Assembly: GCF_002808045.1 (NCBI RefSeq)
Contig: NZ_CP025000.1
Span: 186,001-250,000 of the forward strand
Origin: Idiomarina sp. X4
Lineage (GTDB): Bacteria > Pseudomonadota > Gammaproteobacteria > Enterobacterales > Alteromonadaceae
Direction: 5' to 3'
DNA length: 64,000 bases
The position numbers were made by a program, and so were the translations under genes. The notes under the pieces were generated by a model. The model had not been told where the DNA came from and ran no database searches. It saw only the letters and a list, made by a program, of their open reading frames with translations. Shown here piece by piece: positions 41,069 to 49,932 of this stretch. Numbering within the stretch: position 1 is the stretch's first letter; every line of letters begins with the position of its first letter.

Positions 41069-43195
41069 TTAAGAGTAGAAACGCTCGCCGTTTTTCGCCA
41101 TTTCTTTTAACAGTGGCGCCGGCGTGTAACGTTCACCGCGCTCGCCAGCTAACGCTTCCAGCTTATCAACGATGCTACCAATCCCCTGACTGTCCATATA
41201 ACGGAACGGTCCACCTAAGAACGGCGGGAAGCCAATACCGAAAATGGCGCCTATGTCGCCGTCACGCGGACTACGAATAATGCCTTCCTGCAAGCAATAA
41301 ACGGCTTCATTCAGCATCGGTAGCAAACAAATATCAACGATATCTTCGGCTGATTTGCTTTCGTTCGGATCAACGCTCAGTAACGAATAAACTGACGTGT
41401 CCACCGGCTTACCTTTCACGCCTTTACCGTATTTATAAAAGCCTTTCTGGTTCTTTTTACCTTTACGGTCGTCATCAATCAGTTTTTCAAACGCCTGTGG
41501 CGCCTCGAACCTATCACCCAATTCGTTGACCAAAATAGGCGCCACTTTCGCCGCGACATCAATACCCACTTCGTCCAGTAAAGTCATAGGGCCAACCGGA
41601 AAGCCAAACTTAACTAACGTCTTATCCAGCTTCTCAATAGGTTCACCGGCAAGCATCAAGCGTGCGGCTTCGTTCATGTAAGGCGCCAGGATACGGTTTA
41701 CGTAAAAGCCCGCACCATCCTTAACCACGATAGGTGTCTTACCCTGCTTTTTAGCTAATGCCACAGTGGTCGCAATGGTTTTATCTGAGGTACCTTCATG
41801 CGTAATGATTTCCGCCAGCGGCATTTTGTCGACCGGAGAGAAGTAATGCAAACCAATAACCTGTTCCGGGCGCTTCGCCTTAGCGGCAATCTGTGTAATA
41901 GGCAGTGAACTGGTGTTGGTAGCAAAAACTGTCGACTCACTGGCATGCGCTTCAATATCCGCAACCATTTTCTGTTTTAGCTCAAGATCTTCAAAAACCG
42001 CTTCAATGACCACATCTGTGCGCTCAAAGCCGCTGTAATCAAGCGTCCCGCTTAACATCAGCATGGTCTTTTCATACTCTGCACGGCGCATGTGCTTGCG
42101 CTTCACTTTCTTAATTAAACGCTCGTAGCTGTAATGCAGGGCATGGCGCACACCGTCTTCAGAAATGTCTTTAATGCGTGCAGGAATATTTGCTTTAGCC
42201 GCGGTTACATAGGCAATACCACCGCCCATCAAGCCACCGCCTAGAACGCCAACGCGTTTTATCGGATCAGGCTCGACGCCATCAGCGCCGGTTTCTTTCT
42301 TCATTTCGGTGGTTGCGAAGAAAATCTGACGCAGTTGATACGACTCAGGGGTCATGGCTAACTCGCCAAAACTGCGCGCTTCTTTATCAAGTCCTGCTTC
42401 CTGACCTCTCTCAATACCCTCACGTACTGTCTGTATGATCTTATCAATGGCCGGGTAGTTACCTTGTGCTTTCTTCTGCGCCTGTTCACCCGCCTTTTTG
42501 AAAATAATATCGCGACCGAATTTAGTGGCTTCCAGCAATTTACTAAAGCCTTTTAATGGCGGCTTACTTGCTTTGGGTTTGCGTTTCAGTGCATGCTCAA
42601 CCGCCACATCCAGTAAAATACTTTGCGGCACAACTTCTGTTGCTAAGCCCGCTTTCTTCGCTTGTTTAGCGCGCAATTGCTTGCCGGTTAGCATCATCGT
42701 TAAGCCCTGCTGAATACCCACCAGACGCGGCAGACGCTGCGTGCCACCACTGCCTGGCAGAAGGCCTAACTGCACTTCCGGTAAACCAAGCACAGTCTTT
42801 GAGTTATCCGTACAAACACGGACATGACATGCCATAGCAAGCTCAAGTCCACCACCAAGGCATGCACCATTAATAGCGGCCACGACTGGCACATCCAACT
42901 GTTCAATACGGTCAAACATGGCTTGCCCCTTACGAGCCAGGCTTTCTGTATCCGCAGCGGTTTCGCAGTCGTTGATCATATTAATATCAGCGCCGGCAAT
43001 GAACGAGCCGGGTTTACCACTGATAAAAACAACGCCCTTAATTGAACTGTCGCTTTCCAGTTTGTTCAACAGCGAACCGACTTCATCCGCAAATGAGTCT
43101 TTTAAGGTATTCATCGACTCACCCGGAACATCAATTGTGACAACAGCTACGCCGTCGTCGCGTATATCCATCGTGAATGCTTTATCCTGACTCAT
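41069..43195 (-). CDS. fadJ: Fatty acid oxidation complex subunit alpha FadJ
   Basis: FadJ combines enoyl-CoA hydratase and 3-hydroxyacyl-CoA dehydrogenase. The 708 residues show the crotonase half (GACLGGGLELAMACHVRV, oxyanion and Glu region near 110-125; GLLPGSGGTQRLPRLVG) and the NAD-binding half starting GVLGGGLMGGGIAYV near 310, with IGLHYFSPVDKMPLAEII carrying the catalytic His. Length and partner match FadJ (E. coli 714) rather than FadB. The ATG overlaps the fadI stop by one base. Its 3' end lies eight bases from the convergent sensor gene, with no terminator. Confidence 0.93.
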   Translation of the reverse strand: MSQDKAFTMDIRDDGVAVVTIDVPGESMNTLKDSFADEVGSLLNKLESDSSIKGVVFISGKPGSFIAGADINMINDCETAADTESLARKGQAMFDRIEQLDVPVVAAINGACLGGGLELAMACHVRVCTDNSKTVLGLPEVQLGLLPGSGGTQRLPRLVGIQQGLTMMLTGKQLRAKQAKKAGLATEVVPQSILLDVAVEHALKRKPKASKPPLKGFSKLLEATKFGRDIIFKKAGEQAQKKAQGNYPAIDKIIQTVREGIERGQEAGLDKEARSFGELAMTPESYQLRQIFFATTEMKKETGADGVEPDPIKRVGVLGGGLMGGGIAYVTAAKANIPARIKDISEDGVRHALHYSYERLIKKVKRKHMRRAEYEKTMLMLSGTLDYSGFERTDVVIEAVFEDLELKQKMVADIEAHASESTVFATNTSSLPITQIAAKAKRPEQVIGLHYFSPVDKMPLAEIITHEGTSDKTIATTVALAKKQGKTPIVVKDGAGFYVNRILAPYMNEAARLMLAGEPIEKLDKTLVKFGFPVGPMTLLDEVGIDVAAKVAPILVNELGDRFEAPQAFEKLIDDDRKGKKNQKGFYKYGKGVKGKPVDTSVYSLLSVDPNESKSAEDIVDICLLPMLNEAVYCLQEGIIRSPRDGDIGAIFGIGFPPFLGGPFRYMDSQGIGSIVDKLEALAGERGERYTPAPLLKEMAKNGERFYS

Positions 43196-44505
43196 TATTC
43201 TGTCTCCACAATCATTGCAGCACCTAATCCACCCGCGGCACAGGCTGTTGTCAAACCGACACCACCGCCGCGTCGACGTAATTCATTCAACGTTTGCGTA
43301 ATCATACGCGTACCGGTTGCTGCAAACGGGTGTCCATAGGCAATTGAGCCGCCCAGTACGTTAAATTTATCCATATCAATGTCGCCAATGGCTTTGTCAC
43401 GTCCTAGCTTTTCCTTCGCAAACTTGTCACTAGCGAACATTTTCATATTGGCTAGTGTTTGTGCTGCAAAAGCTTCATGCATATCAATTAAATCAAGATC
43501 GTTTAGCGTCATGCCCGCTCTGTCGAGCGCAACTGGCGTAGAATAAGACGGCCCCATCAGCATATCTTCTTCGACCTGCAGCGCCGCAAAGGCGTAGCTG
43601 CGTAAATATCCCAGCACAGGTAGCCCTAACTCTTTTGCCCGACTTTCCGTCATCATTAATACCGCCGAGGCACCATCGGTTAACGGTGTACTGTTAGCGG
43701 CTGTAACTGAGCCATGTTTGCGATCAAACACTGGCTTCAACTTGGACAGTTTATCGACCTGGCTGTCACCACGAATATTGTTGTCGCGGCTTAAGTACTT
43801 TTTATAAGGTTCTGGGTAGGCGGTCATAACTTCACTGTCCAACCAACCTGCTTCCCAGGCAGCATGTGCTTTTTGATGCGAGCGTACAGTCAGTTCGTCC
43901 TGGTCAGCACGACTGATACTGTGCGTTTTTGCCATTTGCTCTGCGGTTTGCCCCATACTCAGCCCGGTTGAATACTCAGCCACAGCAGGCGGCACTGGCA
44001 TTAAGTCTTTAAACCTAAGACGTTTTAAAATCGATAAGCGCTGGCCCAGTGTCTTGGCTTTATTAAGATCAACCAACGCGCGAGCTAAGCGTTTACTCAC
44101 ACCTATAGGCAATACCGACGAAGAATCAGCACCGCCGGCAATACCACCGCGAATATGTCCGGCAATCATTGCTTCTGCAATATTAACCGCAGACTGAAAG
44201 CTCGTTGCACACGCACGTGACACACTGTAAGCGTCGGTGTTCACTGGCAAGCTGGTGCCTAACACAATTTCACGGGCAATATTCGGCGCTTCCGGCATTT
44301 GAACGACTTGCCCGAATACCAATTGTTCGACCCAGTCGCCTTCAATACCGGTTTTATTGACCAGCTCCTGAACAACCATTTTTCCCAGGTCAACCGCCGG
44401 CACGCCATGAAATTCTGTTGCCTGCTTAGCAAACGGCGTTCGTAACCCCGACACAAAGGCGATACGTTCACCGTTAACGGTACGCACTTGCTGTGCTTCT
44501 GACAT
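43195..44505 (-). CDS. fadI: 3-ketoacyl-CoA thiolase FadI
   Basis: FadI cleaves 3-ketoacyl-CoA in the last step of beta-oxidation. The 436-residue protein, the same length as E. coli FadI, has the nucleophile in [30 protein letters not shown], the [16 protein letters not shown] histidine loop and [16 protein letters not shown] with the second Cys. The ATG at 44505 was chosen because GAGGA lies six bases upstream. A FadR-type operator lies 29 bases upstream of the start. Confidence 0.95.
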   Translation of the reverse strand: MSEAQQVRTVNGERIAFVSGLRTPFAKQATEFHGVPAVDLGKMVVQELVNKTGIEGDWVEQLVFGQVVQMPEAPNIAREIVLGTSLPVNTDAYSVSRACATSFQSAVNIAEAMIAGHIRGGIAGGADSSSVLPIGVSKRLARALVDLNKAKTLGQRLSILKRLRFKDLMPVPPAVAEYSTGLSMGQTAEQMAKTHSISRADQDELTVRSHQKAHAAWEAGWLDSEVMTAYPEPYKKYLSRDNNIRGDSQVDKLSKLKPVFDRKHGSVTAANSTPLTDGASAVLMMTESRAKELGLPVLGYLRSYAFAALQVEEDMLMGPSYSTPVALDRAGMTLNDLDLIDMHEAFAAQTLANMKMFASDKFAKEKLGRDKAIGDIDMDKFNVLGGSIAYGHPFAATGTRMITQTLNELRRRGGGVGLTTACAAGGLGAAMIVETE

Positions 44506-44533
44506 AACTTTTCCTCGCTTCATCAACCATTAC

Positions 44534-44544
44534 TGGTCTGACCA
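44534..44544. promoter_or_regulatory. FadR operator upstream of fadI
   Basis: TGGTCTGACCA is a perfect 11-bp dyad around a central T, within ACTGGTCTGACCACAA. It fits the gammaproteobacterial FadR core TGGTCNGACCA. It lies 29 bases upstream of the fadI ATG, where it would block transcription of fadIJ until acyl-CoA releases FadR. Confidence 0.8.
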
Positions 44545-44717
44545 CAAAATATGTTACAAATTCTAGCGCTTAATAGAGCAGATTAAAACCTTCGTTTTCG
44601 GTACAGTATGGCAATACAATTGAAAATTCGGAACAAAGACTACATTGTTACTGTCATTGCATAAACGGTACTGACAGCATAGTCACTTTTCACCGGATTC
44701 GACAGCCTGGAGTCAAG

Positions 44718-45674
44718 ATGTCATCGACAGCATTTCAACAATTACAAGACTACCTGAATCAGCAGGTTCTGGGACAACCCGACTTTACCCGTAATTTATT
44801 AATCGCGGTATTAGCCGATGGACACTTATTGGTGGAAGGACCGCCAGGCCTTGCCAAAACTCGCGCAGTGCAGAGCTTAGCGAATGGCATTGAGGGCGAT
44901 TTTCACCGTATTCAGTTTACTCCCGACTTACTACCCGCTGACTTGACCGGTACGGATATTTACCGTCCCGAGACCGGGACTTTTGAGTTCCAACAAGGTC
45001 CTTTGTTCCATAACTTGATTTTAGCGGATGAGATTAACCGGGCTCCGGCCAAGGTTCAGTCAGCGTTGCTGGAGGCTATGGCCGAACGCCAAATTACCGT
45101 GGGACAACGCAGTTATCCGCTGTCTGACTTATTTATGGTGCTGGCAACACAAAACCCGTTAGAGCAGGAAGGCACCTATCCGCTTCCTGAGGCACAATTA
45201 GACCGCTTCTTAATGCATTTAAAGCTGGACTATCCTGACGCAGAAACAGAGCAAAAAATTCTCAGACTGACCCGCGGGGAAGCGCTCAACGAGCAAATGC
45301 CAGCGCCCAAACCGCTGACGCAGGCAGACTTATTCAATGCTCGTAAAGAAGTGTTGGAAGTTTACCTGGACGACGCCGTAGAGAATTATTTAGTTCAGTT
45401 AATTATCGCCACTCGCCAACCTCAGCACTATGACGCCAACCTGGCTTCATGGATTGGTTATGGCGCCAGCCCGCGTGCCACTATTTCATTAGAGCGCTGC
45501 GCACGCGCTCAAGCTTGGTTGGCAGGTCGTGACTTTGTCACGCCAGACGATGTTATGTCCATTTGCCATAACGTATTACGCCATCGAATCATACTGAGCT
45601 ACCAGGCTGAAGCTGACGGCGTCACACACGATCAAGTTATCGACACCATACTGAAACTGGTGCCAGCGCCGTAA
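44718..45674 (+). CDS. MoxR-family AAA+ ATPase
   Basis: The 318 residues carry Walker A in VEGPPGLAKTRAVQSLA (about 37-45), Walker B LILADEINRAPAKVQSALLE, sensor 1 FMVLATQNPLEQEGTYPLPE and the AAA lid (GASPRATISLERCARA). MoxR ATPases act as chaperones with von Willebrand proteins; in the Bat operons they are linked to envelope stress tolerance. It opens a tightly packed six-gene operon whose next gene begins over its stop codon. Confidence 0.92.
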   Translation: MSSTAFQQLQDYLNQQVLGQPDFTRNLLIAVLADGHLLVEGPPGLAKTRAVQSLANGIEGDFHRIQFTPDLLPADLTGTDIYRPETGTFEFQQGPLFHNLILADEINRAPAKVQSALLEAMAERQITVGQRSYPLSDLFMVLATQNPLEQEGTYPLPEAQLDRFLMHLKLDYPDAETEQKILRLTRGEALNEQMPAPKPLTQADLFNARKEVLEVYLDDAVENYLVQLIIATRQPQHYDANLASWIGYGASPRATISLERCARAQAWLAGRDFVTPDDVMSICHNVLRHRIILSYQAEADGVTHDQVIDTILKLVPAP

Positions 45675-46633
45675 TGCCTCAACTGGACGTTTCACAATGG
45701 CTAAGACAACTGCATACCGATGGTATTTCGCTCGGTATGCAGGAGCTCATGTATTATCGCAGTAAAATTGCCGCTTTTGCTAAGCATAAAAAAACGCTGC
45801 CTAGAACAACGGTGTCCGGCCCTTTACTCAGTAAAGTTCGAGGACGCGGTATGGAATTTGACGAAGTGAGGCATTATCAGGCCGGCGACGACATTCGTGC
45901 TATTGACTGGCGCGTGACAGCAAGAACCGGTAAAGCCCATACCAAGCTGTACCGGGAAGAAAAAGAAAAGCCCGTGTTCATTTGGGTCGATTTGTCATTG
46001 TCTCAGTTATTTGGCAGTGAGTTTGTATTTAAGTCGGTCCAGGCTGCGCACCTTGCTGCGGCCATTGCCTGGCAGGCGCAGCACAAAGGTGACCGTGTCG
46101 GCGGACTCATTAGCAATGGCTGGCTTCATAATGAATTTAAACCGGCCGCACGCCAACAAGGCGTATTACGGCTATTGCACGGTCTTGTTGACGTGAGTAG
46201 AGATAGCTTAGCGCGCTGGCAGAAAAAGGGGCCGGCTCCCGCAGAGCCTATGTCCGAATCGTTAAAGCGATTACGTCAACTGGTTAAGCCCGGCAGTATT
46301 ATTCATGTTATTAGTGATTTTCATAATGCCGACAAAAACATTGTTGATGGGCTGCAAGTGTTATCGAAACATAACATGGTGCGTTGCTACGGTGTTTATG
46401 ATCCTATGGAAAAAGCGCTTCCTCAAGGACATTCCATTCAGCCTTTAGCTGTGTCTAATGGTCAACAACAAGTCGATATCGACTTAACCAATAAGCGTCA
46501 GACAGACACATACGAAAAAGCGGCCCAGAGCCACTGGCAGGCGCTTGAAAAGAGTTTTGCAAACCGGCAGCTGCTGTTTACACCGGTGAGCAGTGCGCAA
46601 CCGATTGAAGTACAGTGGAGCGATATTTCATGA
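45674..46633 (+). CDS. DUF58 protein of the MoxR/Bat operon
   Basis: The 319-residue protein has the DUF58 signature GRGMEFDEVRHYQAGDDIRA then IDWRVTARTGKAHTKLYREE near residues 55-95, followed by a vWA-like fold (VFIWVDLSLSQLFGSE). The MIDAS-like aspartate and serine motif (DLSLS) is kept. The start ATG shares one base with the moxR stop. It has no clear membrane helix, so it is probably cytoplasmic or peripheral. Confidence 0.9.
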   Translation: MPQLDVSQWLRQLHTDGISLGMQELMYYRSKIAAFAKHKKTLPRTTVSGPLLSKVRGRGMEFDEVRHYQAGDDIRAIDWRVTARTGKAHTKLYREEKEKPVFIWVDLSLSQLFGSEFVFKSVQAAHLAAAIAWQAQHKGDRVGGLISNGWLHNEFKPAARQQGVLRLLHGLVDVSRDSLARWQKKGPAPAEPMSESLKRLRQLVKPGSIIHVISDFHNADKNIVDGLQVLSKHNMVRCYGVYDPMEKALPQGHSIQPLAVSNGQQQVDIDLTNKRQTDTYEKAAQSHWQALEKSFANRQLLFTPVSSAQPIEVQWSDIS

Positions 46634-47115
46634 TACAACAAGCATCGCTCAGTCAGCTCAATGACATTGTCCCGCCGGCTGATGCCAGTTGGTGGCCACC
46701 GACTTGGTGGAGCCTTGGTGCCGCCTTACTATTCATCGCAATTGTCGCGTCCATTAGCTATTGGTTGGTTCAACGGCGGTTAAGGGCGCGGGCTCGTCGT
46801 GAAGCCTACAAGCAATTACAAACATTAACGCCAGCCACCACTGAGCAAATCACCCGATTACTTAAGCGCGTGGCGCTTGTATATTATCCTCAGCAAAGGG
46901 TTTCTAACTTACACGGACAAGAGTGGATCGCGTTTTTACTCTCAGGTATGAGCGAAAAGTCGCAGCAAAACTTTAACGCGGAATTACAGCAGTACGACAT
47001 TAATAGCGAGCTATACGGACAAGCAAGTAATGCATTTTGTGAGCTATACAAAGCAGTTGGCTGCCAATGGTTGCAGTTAGACCTGAGTAAAATGCCGGGA
47101 GAGCACAATGTTTGA
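46630..47115 (+). CDS. DUF4381 membrane protein
   Basis: The 161-residue protein has the N-terminal LNDIVPPADASWWPPTWW segment typical of DUF4381, one membrane helix (about residues 28-48) and a cytoplasmic part. The ATG at 46630 overlaps the preceding stop (ATGA); an upstream GTG-type start inside the previous gene is less likely. It overlaps the next gene by eight bases. Function within the Bat complex is unknown. Confidence 0.85.
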   Translation: MIQQASLSQLNDIVPPADASWWPPTWWSLGAALLFIAIVASISYWLVQRRLRARARREAYKQLQTLTPATTEQITRLLKRVALVYYPQQRVSNLHGQEWIAFLLSGMSEKSQQNFNAELQQYDINSELYGQASNAFCELYKAVGCQWLQLDLSKMPGEHNV

Positions 47116-48091
47116 GTTTGCCTGGCCCTGGATGTTTCTTTTATTACCACTACCGGCATTGGTCTGGTGGTTAATACCCACTCGCAAGAACACCCGCTCG
47201 GCTATTCGGCTGCCCAACTTATATGGGCTGTCCAGTGAGCAGCAAACTTTAAAGAGCCAGTGGCTTTTCTTAACGGTACTAGCCATTGCCTGGGTGTCGC
47301 TCGTTTCAGCGACTGCTCGTCCACAATGGTTAGGTGAGCCGGTTGCAACCCGCTCTGAAGGCAGGGAGATGATGTTAGCAGTAGACTTGTCGGGCAGCAT
47401 GGAAATTGCCGATATGGAAATTAACGGCCAGTCGGTCGACCGGTTGTCGATGGTCAAACATGTGCTTAGCGACTTTATTACGCGTCGCGAAGGCGATCGT
47501 CTGGGGCTTATCTTATTTGGCGACACCGCCTATTTACAGGCGCCCATGACGTATGACCGACAGACTATTGCACAAATGTTGAATGAATCGGTACTTGGGC
47601 TGGTCGGTGAAAGAACCGCCATTGGCGATGCGATAGCCCTCGCGGTTAAACGCTTTCAGCAAGATGAGCAAACCAATCGAGTACTCATTTTGCTCACTGA
47701 TGGTCAAAACACAGCCGGTAACCTAACGCCAGAACAAGCTTTAGAGCTCGCCAAAAGTTATAACGTCACTATTTACCCAATTGCCGTTGGCGCGGAAGAA
47801 GTGGTCGTTGACAGCTTTTTTGGGCAGCGCCGGGTTAACCCAAGCCGCGATTTAGACATACCCTTAATGCAAAAGTTAGCCAGCGAGACCGGCGGCGAAT
47901 ATTTTCGCGCCAGAAGTACCGAAGAGCTCGAAAATATTTATACATTGCTGGATGAACTGGAGCCCGTGGACGATGACCCTCAGCAGCTTCGCCCCAGAGC
48001 CAGCTTATTCCACTGGCCGCTTTCATTGTGCTTTATTGCCTTAATTGCACTTGCCCTAAGTCGGTACAAGCCATGGAGGGTGTCACAATGA
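47108..48091 (+). CDS. von Willebrand factor A protein (BatA-like)
   Basis: The 327 residues contain two N-terminal membrane helices (about 4-22 and 55-75), a vWA domain with an intact MIDAS (AVDLSGSMEIAD near 93, later T in GERTAIGDAI and D in LLTDGQNTAG) and a C-terminal membrane helix (about 300-320). The vWA domain faces the periplasm. It resembles BatA of the Bacteroides aerotolerance operon. Genes on both sides overlap it. Confidence 0.9.
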   Translation: MFEFAWPWMFLLLPLPALVWWLIPTRKNTRSAIRLPNLYGLSSEQQTLKSQWLFLTVLAIAWVSLVSATARPQWLGEPVATRSEGREMMLAVDLSGSMEIADMEINGQSVDRLSMVKHVLSDFITRREGDRLGLILFGDTAYLQAPMTYDRQTIAQMLNESVLGLVGERTAIGDAIALAVKRFQQDEQTNRVLILLTDGQNTAGNLTPEQALELAKSYNVTIYPIAVGAEEVVVDSFFGQRRVNPSRDLDIPLMQKLASETGGEYFRARSTEELENIYTLLDELEPVDDDPQQLRPRASLFHWPLSLCFIALIALALSRYKPWRVSQ

Positions 48092-49932
48092 GCGACTTTC
48101 ATTTTATTCGCCCCTGGTGGCTTATTGCATTGCTCCCTGTTGCTCTTATGTACTGGCGACTGCTTAGACAAAATAAACATGAAGCCGGATGGAATCAGTT
48201 TCTCCCTGACCATTTAGCGAAGGTGCTGGTTAACTCGGGAGGCAAAGCATCCAGCTGGCCAATTCACCGACTTGCTTTAATGCTGAGTATTGCCAGTGCG
48301 GCTCTTGCCGGACCGACTTGGGAAAAGCTTCCGCAACCGGTTTATCAGTTAGAGTCCGGTCAGGTGGTTATTATGGACATGTCACCGTCACTGTTAGCGG
48401 AAGACGTTACGCCTAACCGACTGACCCAGTTGCGTTTTAAAGCCATTGATCTGGTGCGCTCCGGTCTTGACGGCGACACGGGCTTAATTGCCTATGCCGA
48501 CGACGCATTTACCATTAGCCCGTTAACCGCTGACAACCGAAATTTAATCAACTTAATACCCTCATTGTCGCCGGAAATCATGCCGTTGGAGGGGAGTGAG
48601 CCCTTACGCGCTCTTAAATTGGCTAACGAGCTTCTCGTGAACGCCGGGTACCCGCAAGGCGACATTTACTGGTTAACAGATGGTATCAGCAGTCGCGACT
48701 TACAGCCATTAACGGACTACTTGCGCGATATTGAACACAGAGTTTCAATTTTAGGCGTGGGTACAGAAGACGGAGCTCCCGTTCGAAACGCAAATGGCAG
48801 TTTAGTCAAAGAAAATGGTCGAGTCGTCATAGCGAAACTGTTTCCGGATCGGTTAAGTGACTTAGCACAAATAACCAACGGTGTTTTTGTTCAGGCGACG
48901 TCAACTAACGACGACATCGAAGCGCTCACCGCATTGCCACCACTCAGCCGTGAAGGTAAAGACAACGAGCAGCAACAGCGGGGAGACGCTTGGAAAGATA
49001 TGGGTCCTTATCTCGCCCTTTTCATTCTGCCTTTATTACTGGCGAGCTGGCGTCGAGGTGCCCTTTTGACGCCACTCATACTGACATTCATCATACCAAT
49101 GTCGTTATCCACCCCGAAGGCCTATGCTCAGGAGGCTGAGCCGAACACTCCTGAGAGCGTGCTCAGTTCGCTGTTTTTAAACAACGAGCAGCGTGCCCAA
49201 CAGCTTTACCAGAATAAGCAGTTCGAGCGAGCATCCGAGCTAAGTTCTGACCCACTTCGCAAAGGTGCGGCACTCTACAAACAAGGCAAGTATGCCGAAG
49301 CGGCTGATTCTTTTGCCCAAAGCAACTCGGCCGAAGCTCATTATAACCGGGGTAATGCGCTGGCTCAGCAGCAGCAATTCGAGCAGGCGTCAGAAGCTTA
49401 CCAACAAGCATTAGAGCAACGCCCGGACTGGCAACAAGCCAAAGAAAATTTGGATGTAGTGAAAAAGCTACAAGAAAAGCAGCAACAAGAGCAGTCTGGT
49501 GAATCTGGCGATGAAAACTCAGAGTCAGATAAAAATTCTGAGCAGTCTAATGATAAACAGGGTAATAACCAAAACAACAACCAAGGCCAAAACAAGCAAG
49601 GCGACAACTCAGATTCTCAGTCGCAGCCCCAGAATAGAGACGCTCAACAGCAGCAGAAGCAAGATAAACAAGAGCCGGGTCAGCAAGAAGAAGCTGAGAA
49701 AGAGCAGGCAAGAAAGCAACAAGAAGACAGCGCTGAAGGTCAAGCAGAGCAACAAAATGCTCAGTTTAAAGAAGGCGAGATTGATCCTGAAAAAGCACGT
49801 CAATTAGAGCAATGGATGAACCGTGTACCGGATGATCCAAGCATATTGCTAAGAAATAAGATGTTATTGGAAAGCCAGCGCCGCAACCAGCGTAGAGCTT
49901 CTCAGCCACAAGGAGAGAAGAAAAAATGGTAA
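48088..49932 (+). CDS. von Willebrand factor A protein with TPRs (BatB-BatC fusion)
   Basis: The 614-residue protein combines N-terminal membrane helices, a vWA domain with the MIDAS variant DMSPS (about 96-100) and IYWLTDGISS, a third helix (about 310-345), TPR repeats (about 375-460; AEAHYNRGNALAQQQQFEQA, SEAYQQALEQRPDWQQAKEN), and a long Q/N/S/E/K-rich low-complexity tail (about 465-580) before a short conserved end (QLEQWMNRVPDDPSILLRNK). It corresponds to BatB and BatC joined in one chain. The ATG at 48088 overlaps the batA-like stop by four bases. Confidence 0.9.
   Translation: MSDFHFIRPWWLIALLPVALMYWRLLRQNKHEAGWNQFLPDHLAKVLVNSGGKASSWPIHRLALMLSIASAALAGPTWEKLPQPVYQLESGQVVIMDMSPSLLAEDVTPNRLTQLRFKAIDLVRSGLDGDTGLIAYADDAFTISPLTADNRNLINLIPSLSPEIMPLEGSEPLRALKLANELLVNAGYPQGDIYWLTDGISSRDLQPLTDYLRDIEHRVSILGVGTEDGAPVRNANGSLVKENGRVVIAKLFPDRLSDLAQITNGVFVQATSTNDDIEALTALPPLSREGKDNEQQQRGDAWKDMGPYLALFILPLLLASWRRGALLTPLILTFIIPMSLSTPKAYAQEAEPNTPESVLSSLFLNNEQRAQQLYQNKQFERASELSSDPLRKGAALYKQGKYAEAADSFAQSNSAEAHYNRGNALAQQQQFEQASEAYQQALEQRPDWQQAKENLDVVKKLQEKQQQEQSGESGDENSESDKNSEQSNDKQGNNQNNNQGQNKQGDNSDSQSQPQNRDAQQQQKQDKQEPGQQEEAEKEQARKQQEDSAEGQAEQQNAQFKEGEIDPEKARQLEQWMNRVPDDPSILLRNKMLLESQRRNQRRASQPQGEKKKW

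Noticed and set aside
44545..44717. Promoters in the fadI/moxR divergent gap
   Set aside because: TTGCAT-17-TAGTCA near moxR and several weak boxes near fadI exist, but none is good enough to call.
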